Shown: positions 32,937-41,514, numbered from the stretch's first letter. The stretch: DNA of 64,000 nt from Treponema brennaborense DSM 12168 (GCF_000212415.1 NC_015500.1:186001-250000), one strand, 5' to 3'. Made by a program: numbers and translations. The notes: generated by a model not told the origin, from the letters alone.

Positions 32937-35714
32937 ATGGAACAATTGAGTGAGTTGCTGAATTATCTGTGGATAATCGTATCCGCGGCGCTCGTTTTTT
33001 TTATGCAGCCGGGATTTCAGATGCTGGAATCCGGTATGACGCGTGAAAAAAACAGCATAAACGTCGCCATAAAAAATCTGACCGATATGGGGATTTCTTT
33101 TTTACTGTATTGGGCGATCGGGTTCGCGTTCATGTTCGGAAATGATTTGCTGCCGGGGGTGTTCGGTTTCAGTCGGTTCTGTCCCGATTTTTGGGGCGCG
33201 GGCAGCAAGCAGCTCGCGATTTTCCTGTTGTTTCAGGCGATGTTCTGTTCGACGTCTGCGACGATCGTTTCGGGAGCAGTTGCCGAACGTATGAAATTCT
33301 CGGCGTATATTATCGTAACGTGTCTCATTTCGGGAATCATTTATCCGGTGTTCGGGCATTGGGCTTGGGGCGGTTTTCAGGGTGATGCGGTTTCTTCGGC
33401 GACCGGCTGGCTGCAGCAGATCGGGTTTGTCGATTTTGCCGGATCGTCGGTCGTCCATTCGGTCGGCGGCTACGTCGGTTTGGCGGGTATCATCGTTATG
33501 GGTGCGCGGAACGGACGTTTTGCCGCCGACGGTACGGCGCGTAAGATTCAAGGCTCGAACGTTCCGCTCGCCGTTGCGGGAGTGTTCGTTTTGTGGTTCG
33601 GCTGGATCGGATTTAACGGCGGCTCCACGCTGGCAATGAATTACGACGTAGCGCCGGTCATTTTGAATACGTGTCTGGGTGCGGCGGCGGGATTGGCCGG
33701 CGCGCTGTTCGTCGGATGGATAGTAACCGGGCTGCCGGACGTGGATTTCGTAATAAACGGAACGCTTGCCGGGCTCGTTGCGGTTACGGCGAACTGTCAC
33801 TGCGTTACGCCGCTTGAGGCGATTATTATCGGCGCGGCCGGCGGCGTGATCATGCTGGGCGCTTCGTTTCTGCTCGAAAAACTGCGGCTCGACGACGCCG
33901 TGGGCGCGGTGCCGGTACATTTGGCGGCGGGAATCTGGGGAACGCTTGCGGTCGGTATTTTCGGAGATCCGGAAATTCTGGGAACGGAGCCGCTGTTCGG
34001 CAGTCAGCTGCTGGCGCAGGCCGTGGGTGTCGCCGCGTGCGGCGTGTGGGCGTTCGGATTGTCGTTCATACTGCTTTTCATTTTCAACCGGATTTCTCCG
34101 CTGCGGGTAAGCGAATCGGACGAGCACAAGGGGCTCAATATTGCCGAACACGGTGCTTCCACCGAAATTTTCGAGTTGTATGCGAAAATGGGCGAACAAG
34201 CGGCAACCGGAGATCTTTCGATCAGACTGCCGACGGAACCGTTTACGGAAATCGGGCAAATCGCGACGCTGTATAATAAAGTTATGGACGGTCTTGAGCA
34301 GACGACGATGGCGCAGGAAGAATACACGGAAATTCTCGATAACATTTCCGACGGATTATTCCTGCTTGCACCCGATTTGAACGTCTGTCCGAATTATTCG
34401 GCGGCGACGGAAAAAATCATGTGCCGGCGCGATCTTGCGGGGCTCAATTTTTCGGTGCTGATGAAACCGGCGCTTCCCGAAAAGGAATGGAAATCGCTCG
34501 GCGATTACGCGGAACTGCTGTTCGATCCGCAGTACAAAATGCACACGATTACGCGGCTGAACCCGCTGCACGACGCACACGTGTTCATCGATACGGGAAA
34601 CGGACAAATCGAAAAGAAGTATCTTGATTTCAGTTTTACGCGTATTTACGGCAAAAACAAAAAAAGCATCGCGCACGTAATGGTACTGGTGCGCGACAAT
34701 ACCCGGCGTTTTGAAATGGAACAGGAAATGGCGGCGGAACGGCAGCGTACGGAAACGGAAATGAACGTGTTTTATCGGATTCTTCATTTGGATCCGGAGC
34801 TGTTTTCCGACTTTGTGGCAGGTTTTGAAGCCGATTTGAATAAGATCAACGGTATTTTGGAATCGGGTTCCGGTACGCTCCGGTCTCAGGCAGAAACCAT
34901 TTTCAGATTGGTCCACTCCGTTAAGGGGAACGCGGCGCTGCTTGATCTGGATTTCATTGCGGAGGCGGCCCATGCGTTTGAAGATACGGTGAAAGGAATT
35001 ACGGACCGGGAATCGATAGTAAGCGCGGATTTTATTCCCGTAACGGTGCGTTTGCGTGAAATGTACGATTCACTTGACAGCGTAACGCGGATGGTGGACA
35101 AACTGATGAATTTCCGCAAGGTGTTTTCGGATCATAATACGCTGAATGCGGATCTGATCGCGCTGTCGCTTAAAAATCTTGCCGAAAAAATCGCCGTGGA
35201 GCAGGGAAAATCCGTTCAGTTCCGGTACGAGGCGTTTCACGCCGCTCAGATTCCCAAAGAATGTAAAAAACGGATTCAGGATATTTTGATTCAGCTGATA
35301 CGGAATTCCGTTTCACACGGTATCGAAACGCCGGAGCTGCGGATAGAACGTTCCAAAAACACGGCCGGACTGCTCGAAATCAGCACCGCGGTGGAAAACG
35401 GCATTCTGACGGTATGCGTGAAGGACGACGGTTCCGGAATCGATTTTGCCAAAATCGAGAAAAAGCTGCGCGCACAGAAACGGTCGGAGCCGCTGCCTGA
35501 GGGCGGTTTTTCCCGGAAGGATTTATTCGCGGCAATTTTTTCGGGCGGCATTTCTACGGCGGATACCGCCGACGTGCACCGCGGCCGCGGCGTCGGAATG
35601 TCGTACGTGAAAACACTCGCGGAGGAACTGCACGCGAAGCTGACGGTCAAGACGCGGCAGCATGAATTCTGCGAATTCCGTTTGAGCGTGCCGATAGAAG
35701 CGGCCGGATTGTGA
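32937..35714 (+). CDS. Ammonium transporter fused to PAS, HPt and CheA-type kinase
   Basis: A 925-residue fusion. Residues 1-385 form an Amt channel with eleven predicted helices. D166 (family Asp in FVDFAGSS) and the twin histidines H174 and H328 are conserved, as is FQAMFCSTSATIVSGA. Residues 410-460 are HAMP-like and 460-590 are PAS-like (ILDNISDGLFLLAPD). An HPt-type helix has H660 in LVHSVKGNA. A CheA-type ATPase domain follows (N790 in LIRNSVSHGIE; DDGSGID; GRGVGMSYV). There is no CheW-like P5 domain. It is likely an ammonium-gated kinase for the adjacent CheY. Confidence 0.92.
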   Translation: MEQLSELLNYLWIIVSAALVFFMQPGFQMLESGMTREKNSINVAIKNLTDMGISFLLYWAIGFAFMFGNDLLPGVFGFSRFCPDFWGAGSKQLAIFLLFQAMFCSTSATIVSGAVAERMKFSAYIIVTCLISGIIYPVFGHWAWGGFQGDAVSSATGWLQQIGFVDFAGSSVVHSVGGYVGLAGIIVMGARNGRFAADGTARKIQGSNVPLAVAGVFVLWFGWIGFNGGSTLAMNYDVAPVILNTCLGAAAGLAGALFVGWIVTGLPDVDFVINGTLAGLVAVTANCHCVTPLEAIIIGAAGGVIMLGASFLLEKLRLDDAVGAVPVHLAAGIWGTLAVGIFGDPEILGTEPLFGSQLLAQAVGVAACGVWAFGLSFILLFIFNRISPLRVSESDEHKGLNIAEHGASTEIFELYAKMGEQAATGDLSIRLPTEPFTEIGQIATLYNKVMDGLEQTTMAQEEYTEILDNISDGLFLLAPDLNVCPNYSAATEKIMCRRDLAGLNFSVLMKPALPEKEWKSLGDYAELLFDPQYKMHTITRLNPLHDAHVFIDTGNGQIEKKYLDFSFTRIYGKNKKSIAHVMVLVRDNTRRFEMEQEMAAERQRTETEMNVFYRILHLDPELFSDFVAGFEADLNKINGILESGSGTLRSQAETIFRLVHSVKGNAALLDLDFIAEAAHAFEDTVKGITDRESIVSADFIPVTVRLREMYDSLDSVTRMVDKLMNFRKVFSDHNTLNADLIALSLKNLAEKIAVEQGKSVQFRYEAFHAAQIPKECKKRIQDILIQLIRNSVSHGIETPELRIERSKNTAGLLEISTAVENGILTVCVKDDGSGIDFAKIEKKLRAQKRSEPLPEGGFSRKDLFAAIFSGGISTADTADVHRGRGVGMSYVKTLAEELHAKLTVKTRQHEFCEFRLSVPIEAAGL

Positions 35715-35760
35715 TTCGGGCAGCGGTGCAGCCCGGCGGAAAAGCAGCTCGCGGCAGCGC

Positions 35761-36160
35761 GCCGAACGTCCGCTGGCGCGTTTTTGGCGTTCGGACTGAA
35801 TCCGAGCGCTTGCCGGCGTGTTTTTGACGTTCGGACTGAATCCGAGCGCTTGCCGGCGCGTTTTTGACGTTCGGACTGAATCCGAGCGCTTGCCGGCGTG
35901 TTTTCGGCGTTCGGACTAAATCCGAACGTCCGCTGGCGTATTTTTGACGTTCGGACTGAATCCGAGCGCTTGCTGGCGTGTTTTTGACGTTCGGACTAAA
36001 TCCGAGCGCTTGCCGGCGTGTTTTTGACGTTCGGACTGAATCCGAGCGCTTGCTGACGTGTTTTCGGCGTTCGGACTGAATCCGAGCGCTTGCTGGCGTG
36101 TTTTCGGCGTTCGGACTAAATCCGAACGTCCGCTGGCGTATTTTTGACGTTCGGACTGAA
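35761..36160. repeat. Ten tandem 40-bp repeats, each with a hairpin
   Basis: Ten units of exactly 40 bp begin at 35761, 35801, 35841, 35881, 35921, 35961, 36001, 36041, 36081 and 36121, with an 11-nt partial unit after the last. Two variants alternate irregularly (ending in GAGCGCTTG or GAACGTCCG). Each junction folds as TTCGGA-ctgaa-TCCGAA or a wobble-paired version. A T-run of four to five follows within each unit. The 512-nt gap between the fusion gene and the LysR gene holds no convincing ORF. Confidence 0.95.
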
Positions 36161-36227
36161 TCCGAACCGCGTTATTCCGGCTGATGGTGTCGCGCTGTAT
36201 GTGCGCGCCGCTTTCCGCCGGATAATT

Positions 36228-37112
36228 TTAGTTAGGTTTAAGCTCGCTTTTTGCAAATCTGATGAACGCTCCGGCAAGCGGCGAAAGGCGCACGCTCTTT
36301 TTCCAGGCGATGACGGCGGAAAACGACAGTTCCGGTTCAAGCGGGCGGCAGGTAATCTGATTTTCCATGCCGAGCGGAACGGGAATTCCATCCGAGCCGA
36401 TCGCCGTTCCCAATCCGTTCTGCACGAGAATCGCCGTGTTCGCTGCCAAGTTTCCGGTCGCTGCAAGGTTCAGTTTCTGCGCATACTCCCCGAACCAGGA
36501 GAACAGTTCGTTCCGCACGTTCCGGCGCACCGGAAAAATGAGCGGCAGCGGCGCAAGGTCCTGCGGCGTAACGGATTTCTTTTCGGCAAGCGGCGCGGAG
36601 CTTTGCATGACGGCGACGAACTGCACCTTTTTCTCCAGGCGGAAAAAATCATATTTTTCTATTTCCACCGGCTCAAGAAGCATCCCCGCGTCAAGCAGTC
36701 CTTTTTCCATCTGCTCCTTCACCTGGTCTGCGGTTCCCGTAAAAAAATCGAATCGGACGTTCGGATAGTGCGCTTTGAACGACACCGCAAGGCGCGCGAT
36801 GTCCTGCACGGGCTTCATTTCGCCGAAGCCGATTGCAACCGTTCCCGCCATTTCCGCCGGGGATTCCGAAAGCTCTTCCTCCGTTTTGGCGGTAAGGCGC
36901 AGAATTTCTTCTGCGCGGCGCTTTAAAAGCTCGCCTGCTTCCGTGAGCGTGATTACTTTTCCGCGGTTGAGCAGCTTGCAGCCGAGCGATTCCTCCAGCT
37001 CCTGAAGCTGCCGGCTTAAATTCGGCTGCGAGGTATGGACTGCTTCCGCGGCGCGCGTGATGTTGCCTTCGTTCGCAACGGCAAGAAAAAAGGTAAGGTG
37101 TCGTAATTCCAT
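36228..37112 (-). CDS. LysR family transcriptional regulator (first)
   Basis: A 294-residue LysR regulator. The N-terminal HTH is MELRHLTFFLAVANEGNITRAAEAVH with QPNLSRQLQELEE, followed by a co-inducer-binding domain. The start at 37112 has no Shine-Dalgarno but lies 7 nt after a strong promoter (TTGACC-17-TACAAT), so I take it as leaderless. It is divergent from a decayed copy of the flavodoxin promoter region, so its original target was probably the flavodoxin operon. Confidence 0.9.
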   Translation of the reverse strand: MELRHLTFFLAVANEGNITRAAEAVHTSQPNLSRQLQELEESLGCKLLNRGKVITLTEAGELLKRRAEEILRLTAKTEEELSESPAEMAGTVAIGFGEMKPVQDIARLAVSFKAHYPNVRFDFFTGTADQVKEQMEKGLLDAGMLLEPVEIEKYDFFRLEKKVQFVAVMQSSAPLAEKKSVTPQDLAPLPLIFPVRRNVRNELFSWFGEYAQKLNLAATGNLAANTAILVQNGLGTAIGSDGIPVPLGMENQITCRPLEPELSFSAVIAWKKSVRLSPLAGAFIRFAKSELKPN

Positions 37113-37119
37113 ATCTGGC

Positions 37120-37148
37120 ATTGTAGTATGCGTAAAACGTATGGTCAA
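37120..37148 (-). promoter_or_regulatory. Promoter of the first LysR gene
   Basis: On the reverse strand TTGACC (37148-37143), a 17-bp spacer and TACAAT (37125-37120), then 7 nt to the ATG. Confidence 0.65.
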
Positions 37149-37281
37149 TGATGGAAAATAAGTATTTTACATAAAAAATTCGTGGAATTTCACGCCGCGC
37201 GGAAAAATCGAAGGCGTTTCAAAAACGGAGCTGCAGGCGATTCTCGGAGACGGAAGCGTGCGCGTTACGACTGCTCGGTGA
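37134..37281 (+). pseudogene. Deletion scar: flavodoxin-operon promoter joined to cyclophilin-like 3' end
   Basis: 37134-37173 aligns without gaps to 43788-43827 (both contain AATAAGTATTTTACATA). Directly after it, 37174-37269 matches 44834-44930, the 3' end of the secreted cyclophilin-like gene. The translation reads KNSWNFTPRGKIEGVSK, then LGDGSVRVTTAR and a stop at 37281. The paralogous region has about 1 kb between these parts. I read this as a second copy of the flavodoxin/cyclophilin unit that lost its middle. It overlaps the 3' end of the second LysR gene by 17 nt. Confidence 0.82.
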
Positions 37282-38119
37282 TTTCTTTCAGACGATTTAT
37301 GAATTCAAACGGGCAGACGATGTAGTACGTTACGTTCACTTCGTCGTCAAGCAGCGGAATTTCAACGCGGTTTTCCGTAGCGTATGCCGGAATAAGATGC
37401 GACTCCTTTGAAAAATCGGTGACGAAGCCGGGGAGCGTTGAGGAGCTGAGGATTTCACGCAAATCGGTCATTTCTTTCTGCGTGATGAACTTTGCATCGG
37501 GAATCATATCTTTTTTTATGCGCGACCAGAAACCTAAGTCCGCAAACATGATGAACGTTTCGCCGGCAAGTTCCGCAAGATGAAGCGAAGTGCGCCCGGC
37601 AAGCCGGTGATTCTGCGGAAGGAAAACGTACAGATGTTCGGAGAAAAATTCTTTTGCGTAGAAGGCTTCCGTCTGCGGAAATTCGTTCAGAATCGCAAAG
37701 TCAAATTTTCCGGTATGCAGGCCGTCGAGCAGGTCTTTATTGTTGTCAAGAATCTTTGTCTTGAACTGCGGTTTGTCGTACTTTTTTTTAATCAGTTCCG
37801 TCAGCTGCCACAGCGGCGCGGGCGCGATTGCCCCGATTGAAAAATGCTGCGCGTTCTTGCTGAGCTGAATAAGGCGCGATTCCATTTCCGTTTGGAGCGA
37901 AAGAATCTGCCGGGCATATTTTACGGCAAGCTTTCCGTTTGCGTTGAGCGTGATTGTATTTTTCGTCCGGCTGAAAAGCGGAATTCCGAGCTGCATCTCC
38001 AGTTTTTTGAACGACTTGGTGATTGCCGGTTGTGTGACGTGCAGCTTTTCACTTGTCTTTAAAAGCGTTCCGCATTCGGCGAACGCCGCAAGGTTTTGCA
38101 GAATATACGTTTCTATCAT
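37265..38119 (-). CDS. LysR family transcriptional regulator (second)
   Basis: A 284-residue LysR regulator with HTH LAAFAECGTLLKTSEKLHVT / QPAITKSFKKLE and a substrate domain (GAIAPAPLWQLTELI). I place the start at 38119, where a TTTACC-17-TATACT promoter ends 8 nt upstream and no Shine-Dalgarno exists; a longer in-frame reading has no support. It may control the aldo/keto reductase and flavodoxin genes to the right. Confidence 0.88.
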   Translation of the reverse strand: MIETYILQNLAAFAECGTLLKTSEKLHVTQPAITKSFKKLEMQLGIPLFSRTKNTITLNANGKLAVKYARQILSLQTEMESRLIQLSKNAQHFSIGAIAPAPLWQLTELIKKKYDKPQFKTKILDNNKDLLDGLHTGKFDFAILNEFPQTEAFYAKEFFSEHLYVFLPQNHRLAGRTSLHLAELAGETFIMFADLGFWSRIKKDMIPDAKFITQKEMTDLREILSSSTLPGFVTDFSKESHLIPAYATENRVEIPLLDDEVNVTYYIVCPFEFINRLKEITEQS

Positions 38120-38127
38120 CGGCTGTA

Positions 38128-38156
38128 AGTATACTTCGTTTTTGCACTGCGGTAAA
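38128..38156 (-). promoter_or_regulatory. Promoter of the second LysR gene
   Basis: On the reverse strand TTTACC (38156-38151), a 17-bp spacer and TATACT (38133-38128), then 8 nt to the ATG at 38119. Confidence 0.55.
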
Positions 38157-38207
38157 CTGCTGAAAAAGGCGGCTTGAAACGGTGCCGCAGTCCGCTGAAT
38201 AGCGCGC

Positions 38208-38687
38208 TTATTTTTCCGCGAGCTTTTTGAGCGTATCGCCGGCGGCACGGTAGACAGTCCAGTCGCTCATCTGCTGTGCGCCGAGCGAAAGGTAGAAGTC
38301 TATGCCGGGCTTGTTCCAGTCAAGGCAGCACCATTCAAGGCGTCCGCAGCCGCGCTCCACGGCGATTCGGGCAAGTTCCTTTAGAATCGCCTTTCCGTAA
38401 CCTTTGCCGCGCTGTTCTTTCAGGACGAATAAGTCCTCCAGATAAATGCCGGCGCGTCCCAAAAACGTCGAGAAGTTGTGGAAGAACAGCGCGAAGCCGA
38501 CTTCCGTGCCGTCCGAAACCGCGAACAGCACTTCCGCTTTTTTCTTTTGGAAGAGCCATTCTTTTAAAAGCTCCTCCGTGGCAACGACTTCATCAAGCAT
38601 TTTTTCGTATGACGCAAGCTCTTTTATGAAAAAGAGGATTTTTGCAGCGTCCTTTTCCTCTGCGAATCTGAAAGATAGTGTACTCAT
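38208..38687 (-). CDS. GNAT family N-acetyltransferase
   Basis: A 159-residue acetyltransferase. The acetyl-CoA loop VLKEQRGKGYGKAIL and the preceding strand GIYLEDLFV are clear, with RLEWCCLDWNKPGIDFY downstream. These resemble diamine (spermidine/spermine type) acetyltransferases, but the substrate is not certain. AGGAG precedes the ATG. It is a separate unit from the LysR genes. Confidence 0.88.
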   Translation of the reverse strand: MSTLSFRFAEEKDAAKILFFIKELASYEKMLDEVVATEELLKEWLFQKKKAEVLFAVSDGTEVGFALFFHNFSTFLGRAGIYLEDLFVLKEQRGKGYGKAILKELARIAVERGCGRLEWCCLDWNKPGIDFYLSLGAQQMSDWTVYRAAGDTLKKLAEK

Positions 38688-38718
38688 TTTTTTTCTCCTG
38701 TTTATAGAAATTGTGGAA

Positions 38719-38915
38719 TTATTGATTACCGTTTTGCGGGCTTTGAAAAAGTCGTGAAGGGAACCGTAAGGACCTGCTGTAAAACAGTTTTTTCAATGCT
38801 GCCTGTGATATGTTTTTCCATTCGATGTAGTCTATGCTCGCCTGGATTTTTTCTGCGTTGTTTTCCGTGTCTGGTCGTCAGTGTTTTCTGAAGTTTTTTC
38901 CTGATTGCTGTTCAT
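38719..38915 (-). pseudogene. Possible small frameshifted gene
   Basis: The reverse strand starts MNSNQEKTSENTDDQTR and then stops. A second frame continues ENNAEKIQASIDYIEWKN to a stop at 38719. The two join if one base is gained or lost near 38863. I recognise no family. The rest of 38688-39063 shows only the repeat at 38973. Confidence 0.25.
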
Positions 38916-38972
38916 AGTTTTTTTCTAGCATATCGAAAGGAATTTTGCAAGAAAAATGCGGTGATTCGTGCA

Positions 38973-39043
38973 GGAAAACGTTAAAAAAATTGCGAAAACC
39001 TGAAGCACTTTTTTAGTTTTTGCTTTTTTGGAGGGGCACGCTC
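38973..39043. repeat. Dispersed repeat, copy A
   Basis: About 70 bp (GGAAAACGT...AAATTGCGAAAACCTG...TTTTTTAGTTTTTGCTTTTTTG) closely matches 41569-41641 in the same orientation. The left palindrome arm of copy B is missing here. Confidence 0.8.
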
Positions 39044-39063
39044 AGAAAAATAAAAATGTTTTT

Positions 39064-40098
39064 CTACAGAAGATATTTTCTGACGGCCGGGATTTTCCGA
39101 AGAATCCATACGGAAACAAGAGAGCAGAATGCCGTTGCAAAAAAAGTTACTGTCCACATAAGAAATACGTTGTATCTGTCGGGCGTAAAATGCAGTGCTT
39201 TGTAGATAAAGTTGATAAAAACTGCATGGACGATGTAAACGCTGAACGAAAGCGGGACTATTTTTGTGTCGATGAAATTTTCTTTTCTGCCGCACCTCGT
39301 CTTTGCAAGAGAGAAAATTCCCAGTGACATCATTACTCCTGCTGGCGATGAAGTGCCGGAATATAAAATTGCTGCTCCAATCGATTGTTTCATTCCCGGA
39401 ACAAACTGACCGAATATGCACCACAGAATTCCAAAAAGGATAAAACCGAAAGATAACGCCGGCTTGATTTTTAGTATTTGAATATGAACTGCATAGCCTA
39501 GAATATAATAGAACAGCCAGACTGAATTAAACGGAATATACCAGCCGAATGAAGTTTTTGTGATGTTATCTGTGAGCGGAACAATTATCTGAAAAACAAA
39601 AAGAACTGCAAGAAGCCATTTGACTTCATTTTGAGAAAGCGCGTGAACCATTTTCTGAAGAAACGGCGTTATAAGGTAAAGTCCTGCAATCATATACAGA
39701 AACCACATGTGATCCCATAATTTTCCGCAGTAAACATTGAGCAGGGAGCGCAGAAAAACGGAAAGATTTATCGTCCGCTCGATAGAAACGATTTCCATAA
39801 AGGCAAAGACTGTTCCGAAAAGTACTGTTACAAGAAGAATTCTCCTGAGATATTTTCTGCACATTTTTTCAAAACTGATTTCTCTTCCCAGAAAGAGCGC
39901 ACCTGAAACCATCACAAAAACAGGAACAGCCCAGGCACGGAGAGCATTTGTCAGAAAATACGAAAAAAATTCTCCTGCACGGCTATAATAGTTTTCAAAA
40001 GAAGAAAACGGCGTGCATACAACGTGTATTCCGATGACTGCAAACATTCCGATGCATTTTAAAAATGAAAGATAGTGAAAATGTTCCTGATTCTGCAT
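39064..40098 (-). CDS. Acyltransferase 3 (OafA-like) membrane protein
   Basis: A 344-residue protein with about ten membrane helices. The N-terminal segment LSFLKCIGMFAVIGIHVVCTPF with its early histidine, and FVMVSGALFLGREISF, match the acyltransferase 3 family, which transfers acyl groups to surface sugars. The gene is visibly more AT-rich than its surroundings, with many AGA and AAA codons, which suggests transfer. GAGGG precedes the ATG. The substrate is unknown. Confidence 0.82.
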   Translation of the reverse strand: MQNQEHFHYLSFLKCIGMFAVIGIHVVCTPFSSFENYYSRAGEFFSYFLTNALRAWAVPVFVMVSGALFLGREISFEKMCRKYLRRILLVTVLFGTVFAFMEIVSIERTINLSVFLRSLLNVYCGKLWDHMWFLYMIAGLYLITPFLQKMVHALSQNEVKWLLAVLFVFQIIVPLTDNITKTSFGWYIPFNSVWLFYYILGYAVHIQILKIKPALSFGFILFGILWCIFGQFVPGMKQSIGAAILYSGTSSPAGVMMSLGIFSLAKTRCGRKENFIDTKIVPLSFSVYIVHAVFINFIYKALHFTPDRYNVFLMWTVTFFATAFCSLVSVWILRKIPAVRKYLL

Positions 40099-40267
40099 GA
40101 AATCCCTCTCTGCACTGTTTTATTTTGTTGTTTTAAGCGTGTTGGTGGCGTTTTACATAAAGTAATAGTGTATTTATACATTATTTTATTGTTGAATTCA
40201 AGTTAAAATATAAAAATAATAAAGTAAAAATGTAATTTTAAATTCGGTTTCCATTCATTCTTGGAGT

Positions 40268-40612
40268 ATGGCAGAACCGTTACGCGATATTTTTATCAGG
40301 AATTTAAAATTCTACAGAAAAAGGCAGGGGCTTTCGCAGGAAAAACTGTCCTATGCAATTGATATGAGCATGAATTATGTGAACCAGCTGGAAAACAAGA
40401 ATTCTTTTCCGCCGCCGGAGATTATTGATAAAATGGCAGCCGTCCTCAATGTAAAGCCGGCGCAGTTTTTTGACGAGAACGAAAGCCCTGAAAATATAAT
40501 TGCGGCAAACAAAGAGGAATTTGTCCGCGAACTGACAGAGCAGATTCACAGCCGAATGAAGAACGACATTCGTAAAATAATTTCCGAGACGATAGGGGAA
40601 AAACTGCGATAG
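40268..40612 (+). CDS. Xre-type HTH regulator
   Basis: A 114-residue protein. Residues 8-70 are a Cro/C1-type HTH (FYRKRQGLSQEKLSYAIDMSMNYVNQLEN, in two halves around the recognition helix) and a helical tail follows. GGAG lies 4 nt before the ATG. It is divergent from the AT-rich acyltransferase gene; the AT-rich gap holds a near-palindrome AATAGTGTAT/ATACATTATT around 40165, a possible operator. It shares the AT-rich composition. Confidence 0.85.
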   Translation: MAEPLRDIFIRNLKFYRKRQGLSQEKLSYAIDMSMNYVNQLENKNSFPPPEIIDKMAAVLNVKPAQFFDENESPENIIAANKEEFVRELTEQIHSRMKNDIRKIISETIGEKLR

Positions 40613-40649
40613 TTTTAATTTGCGGAAGTTGATCTGGCGGAGATGGGGT

Positions 40650-41210
40650 CTATTTTACCGCAAGCGCATAGCTTTCCTGAATGTGCTGCTGAATCTCCGT
40701 GTCCGGTACGCTTCCGTCAAGGATTTCCGCCAGCTCGTCCGAGTCGAGCCCGAGCTTTTTTTTCTGCACGGTCAGAACGGCGGCGTACCATTTGTTCGTG
40801 TCCTTTCTGCGCCATACGGCGTTGTCGTCAAATTTCTTCCATAGGAATTCAAGCTCGCCGCCCCAGGTGCGCCGCACAAAGTCTATAATCCGATTTGTCT
40901 GCTCCTGCTTGAATAGTGCCGGGTCAAAGCATTCGTCCGCGATGTTTTTCAGAAGCCGTTCTATTTCCGTTCTGATTTCCCCGACGAACGCTCCGGCGGC
41001 TGCCGTTTTGTACAGCACGTATTCCTCGCCGGTTTCCGTGTCTACAAGCTGCGTGTCCGCGGTGCCGTCAGAATCTATGCGGACGGTGAGCGCAAACGCT
41101 CCGTTTTGTATTACGGTGCCGTACCTGTGCGCGCCGCCGCCGTCGGAAAAGCCGAAGGCGCGTAGCTTGCTGGGATTCAGTTTTTTCTTGGCAAAAAGTG
41201 ATTCAAACAT
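40650..41210 (-). CDS. MmcQ/YjbR family protein
   Basis: A 186-residue protein. The C-terminal half has the YjbR fold signature: LEFLWKKFDDNAVWRRKDTNKWYAAVLTV, in pieces, then KKKLGLDSDELAEIL. An N-terminal region of about 90 residues (FGFSDGGGAHRYGTVIQNG) is extra compared with short members. YjbR proteins have a DNA-binding-like fold but uncertain function. It follows the remnant of a truncated gene by 5 nt. Confidence 0.7.
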   Translation of the reverse strand: MFESLFAKKKLNPSKLRAFGFSDGGGAHRYGTVIQNGAFALTVRIDSDGTADTQLVDTETGEEYVLYKTAAAGAFVGEIRTEIERLLKNIADECFDPALFKQEQTNRIIDFVRRTWGGELEFLWKKFDDNAVWRRKDTNKWYAAVLTVQKKKLGLDSDELAEILDGSVPDTEIQQHIQESYALAVK

Positions 41211-41215
41211 AATTC

Positions 41216-41323
41216 TTACAGTATCATTTCCATATCGACCTGAGCAATTCCTTCCTCCGGATATTTTTCTGAAGCGGTGATAAAGCCGCGCCGCTTGCCG
41301 AATAGTTCCGCGTGCTTCTGCGC
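41216..41323 (-). pseudogene. 3' remnant of a truncated gene
   Basis: The reverse strand reads AEARELFGKRRGFITAS, then EKYPEEGIAQVDMEMIL and TAA at 41216. The frame is cut at the edge of the perfect palindrome at 41324. It resembles the tail of a larger enzyme gene (a carbon-nitrogen hydrolase end is possible) that preceded the MmcQ gene in an operon. Confidence 0.45.
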
Positions 41324-41360
41324 GTTGCTGCGGTATAACTTGCAGTTATACCGCAGCAAC
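41324..41360. repeat. Perfect 17-bp palindrome with 3-nt loop
   Basis: GTTGCTGCGGTATAACT (41324-41340) and its exact complement (41344-41360) flank TGC. The next bases are AAACTTTTATTG, so it could also work as a weak terminator. Confidence 0.9.
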
Positions 41361-41470
41361 AAACTTTTATTGTTCAAATCTCGTTTTATGTTGTATGTTC
41401 ATTTTGCAGTATGCGTCAGGGATTGGAGCACCTGCGCAGCAGTCCCGGAACGGAACGAAGTGAAGTGGAG

Positions 41471-41514
41471 CCAGTTTTGGTACAAAACTGGGGAAGTAAA
41501 AACGAAGTTTTTAC
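41471..41514. other. Pair of perfect short hairpins in a structured intergenic segment
   Basis: CCAGTTTTG/CAAAACTGG (41471-41491, loop GTA) is followed by GTAAAAAC/GTTTTTAC (41496-41514, loop GAA). The surrounding 41361-41556 has no ORF of note. It begins with GCGTCAGGGATTGGAG, which is loosely similar to GCGTTAGGGATGCGC near 44992. This may be a dispersed structured repeat or small RNA. Confidence 0.4.

Noticed and set aside
35761-36160. CRISPR array
   Set aside because: The repeats are directly adjacent with no variable spacers, and no cas genes are nearby.
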